From assembly GCF_026341035.1 (NCBI RefSeq), contig NZ_JAPEOQ010000001.1, positions 2,294,001-2,358,000 of the forward strand: DNA of 64,000 bases. The letters are read 5' to 3'. This document shows, in pieces, positions 62,812 to 64,000 of this stretch (position 1 is its first letter; each line of letters begins with the position of its first letter). Under the pieces are notes generated by a model. The model was not told the DNA's origin and ran no database searches. It saw only the letters and a program-made list of their open reading frames with translations. Source of the DNA: Streptomyces sp. NBC_01016 (GTDB lineage: Bacteria > Actinomycetota > Actinomycetes > Streptomycetales > Streptomycetaceae). Made by a program: the position numbers and the translations under genes.

Positions 62812-63696
62812 TCAGGCGTCAGGGAAGCTCGCGAAGTATGTCGCGGCCATGTCCTCCTCGCCGTGTCCCTGCTCGGACGCGCGCTGGAAGCGGTCGCGGG
62901 CGGCCGCCACCGCGTCCACGCGGATGCCCGCGCGCTCGGCCGCGGCGAGCACCAGGCCCGCGTCCTTCGCCGCGTTGTCCACGGAGAAGCTGGGGGTGTA
63001 GTCGTCGCCCCGGATGGCCGCGGACTTGGTCTGGAAGTACCCGCTGTCCAGCGGGCCGCCGGTGATGGCCGCCACCAGGTCGTTCGCGTCCACGCCGAGC
63101 CCGTGGGCCAGCGCGAGGGCCTCGCCGACGCCCGTGGTCAGCGCGAGCACCCAGGAGTTGAGGGCGAGCTTGAGGCGGCTGGCCGCGCCCGGCCTGCCGT
63201 CGCCGACCCACAGCGTGCGGGAGCCGATGGCGTCGAAGAGCGGCTGGGCGCTCGCGCGCGTGGTGTCGGCGCCGGCCGCGAGCACGGTCAGCGTGCCCTG
63301 CTCGGCGGGTTGCCGGGTGCCCAGGACGGGCGCGTCGACCAGCAGGAGCCCGGCGCGGGCCGCGTACTCGGCGAGCTCGTCGATGCCCTCGCCCACGGTT
63401 CCGGACTGCACCCAGACGGTGCCGGGCTTCGGTGTGGCCTCCTGGACGACGTCCAGGGTGCGCGGACCGTCGGGCAGGACGGTCACGACGACATCGGCGT
63501 CCCGGGCCGCGTCGGACGGGCTGTCCGCGACCGTCACGCCGTCGGCCGCCAGCGGCTCGGCCTTCGTACGGGTCCGGTTCCAGGCCCGCACGGTGAACCC
63601 GGCGCGCGCCAGATTGCGGGCCATCGGCGCGCCGATCGTGCCGGTGCCGAGCACGGCGACGACGGGGCCTGCGGTGGACGGGGCGGTGCTGCTCAT
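62812..63696 (-). CDS. NAD(P)-dependent beta-hydroxyacid dehydrogenase family oxidoreductase
   Basis: 294 aa. The Rossmann motif is VAVLGTGTIGAPMARNL (GxGxxG) near the N terminus; the catalytic Lys region is RLKLALNSWVLALTTG, and VDAPVLGTRQPAEQG is the substrate loop (DAPVSGG in 3-hydroxyisobutyrate dehydrogenases). Substrate class: 3-hydroxyisobutyrate, glyoxylate reductase or imine reductase. ATG 63696 has GGGAG seven bases upstream; a longer start at 63741 is not needed. Confidence 0.88.
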   Translation of the reverse strand: MSSTAPSTAGPVVAVLGTGTIGAPMARNLARAGFTVRAWNRTRTKAEPLAADGVTVADSPSDAARDADVVVTVLPDGPRTLDVVQEATPKPGTVWVQSGTVGEGIDELAEYAARAGLLLVDAPVLGTRQPAEQGTLTVLAAGADTTRASAQPLFDAIGSRTLWVGDGRPGAASRLKLALNSWVLALTTGVGEALALAHGLGVDANDLVAAITGGPLDSGYFQTKSAAIRGDDYTPSFSVDNAAKDAGLVLAAAERAGIRVDAVAAARDRFQRASEQGHGEEDMAATYFASFPDA

Positions 63697-63742
63697 GAGC
63701 GAACTCCCTGGGTGCGGTGTGTCCTCCGTGCGTGTCTCCACC

Positions 63743-64000
63743 TCAGACGCTAGCTCGTACCGAGGCCTCCATCGCGGTCACGAACGACTCCCGCGTCGCC
63801 TCGTCCACCAGGTCGAGCGAGAGGTACGGGTTGAGGTCCTCCAGCTCCACGAGGAGTAGCTCGCCGTCCGGAGCGCGGCAGGCGTCGACGCGCTGGATGC
63901 CGTGCGGGAGCGTGTTCCACTCGACGAAGGTGCGGGCGAACTCCCGGTCCGCCGCGGTCGGTTCGTACGGGCGCAGTTCCCAGCGGCGCGCCGGATCGGG
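63743..64000 (-). CDS. ATP-grasp-like protein, C-terminal part (5' end outside window)
   Basis: 85 codons visible before the stop at 63743. The sequence holds ADREFARTFVEWNTLPHGIQ, RVDACRAPDGELLLVELED and LNPYLSLDLVDE; an Asp followed by an E-x-E/D-x-N block is typical of the metal site of ATP-grasp ligases (RimK-like). The N-terminal domain that would confirm this is not in the window, so the call is tentative. Confidence 0.6.
   Translation of the reverse strand, partial: PDPARRWELRPYEPTAADREFARTFVEWNTLPHGIQRVDACRAPDGELLLVELEDLNPYLSLDLVDEATRESFVTAMEASVRASV

Overview
The window is high-GC DNA (about 70% or more, GC-rich third codon positions) with the gene content of a Streptomyces chromosome core. 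Diagnostic loci are sigR-rsrA, dasR-dasABC, wblE, a sigH-type sigma/anti-sigma pair, epi-isozizaene synthase with CYP170A1, and nrdAB behind a cobalamin riboswitch. The gene order from hisN/rsgA/aroA through sigR, eizS, nrdAB, das, nagB and wblE to sigH is, from memory, that of the S. coelicolor SCO52xx region. I see no prophage, integrase, IS element or CRISPR array.

Layout. 0-5.6 kb: end of moaE, a tiny membrane protein, a PDZ-Lon membrane protease, a PPA1309-family protein and a UPF0182 membrane protein. 5.6-8.1 kb: two identical initiator tRNA-Met genes flanking a Sel1-repeat protein. 8.1-16.5 kb: an ABC importer, a Fur-family regulator divergent from katG, a CBS protein, hisN, a TetR regulator and a SugE-type exporter. 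16.6-22.5 kb: rsgA, aroA, an M50-like protease, an SRAP protein, a hydrolase and the redox switch sigR-rsrA. 22.7-30 kb: two HD-domain membrane proteins (one HD-GYP site intact, one degenerate), a TPR protein, def, and the albaflavenone pair eizS-cyp170A1. 30-36 kb: a GlxA/AraC regulator, a methyltransferase, and class Ia ribonucleotide reductase under NrdR boxes and a B12 riboswitch. 36-41 kb: pyruvate/monocarboxylate uptake genes (SSS symporter + DUF3311, cstA + ybdD). 41-49.3 kb: the aminosugar regulon (dasR, dasABC, GH3 hydrolase, nagB, SIS isomerase) with five DasR operators. 49.4-55 kb: a DasR-site-controlled small RNA (scr5239-like), a PdtaS-type kinase, wblE, a lipid kinase and sigH-ushX. 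55-64 kb: a UBP zinc finger, a Na+/H+ antiporter, a PLP enzyme, an amidase, a family 2B encapsulin with a polyprenyl synthase cargo candidate, a GNAT and a dehydrogenase.

How it works together. The region concentrates stress sensing (RsrA thiol switch, Fur/KatG, WblE, SigH), deoxynucleotide supply under B12/NrdR control, and carbon and aminosugar sensing through DasR, which here also appears to reach a small RNA. Terpenoid biochemistry occurs twice: eizS-cyp170A1, and an encapsulin shell next to a prenyl diphosphate synthase. The items I consider most worth following are the encapsulin operon, the DasR-site/sRNA unit, and an undescribed GATAACGG motif shared by the monocarboxylate-uptake and das promoters.
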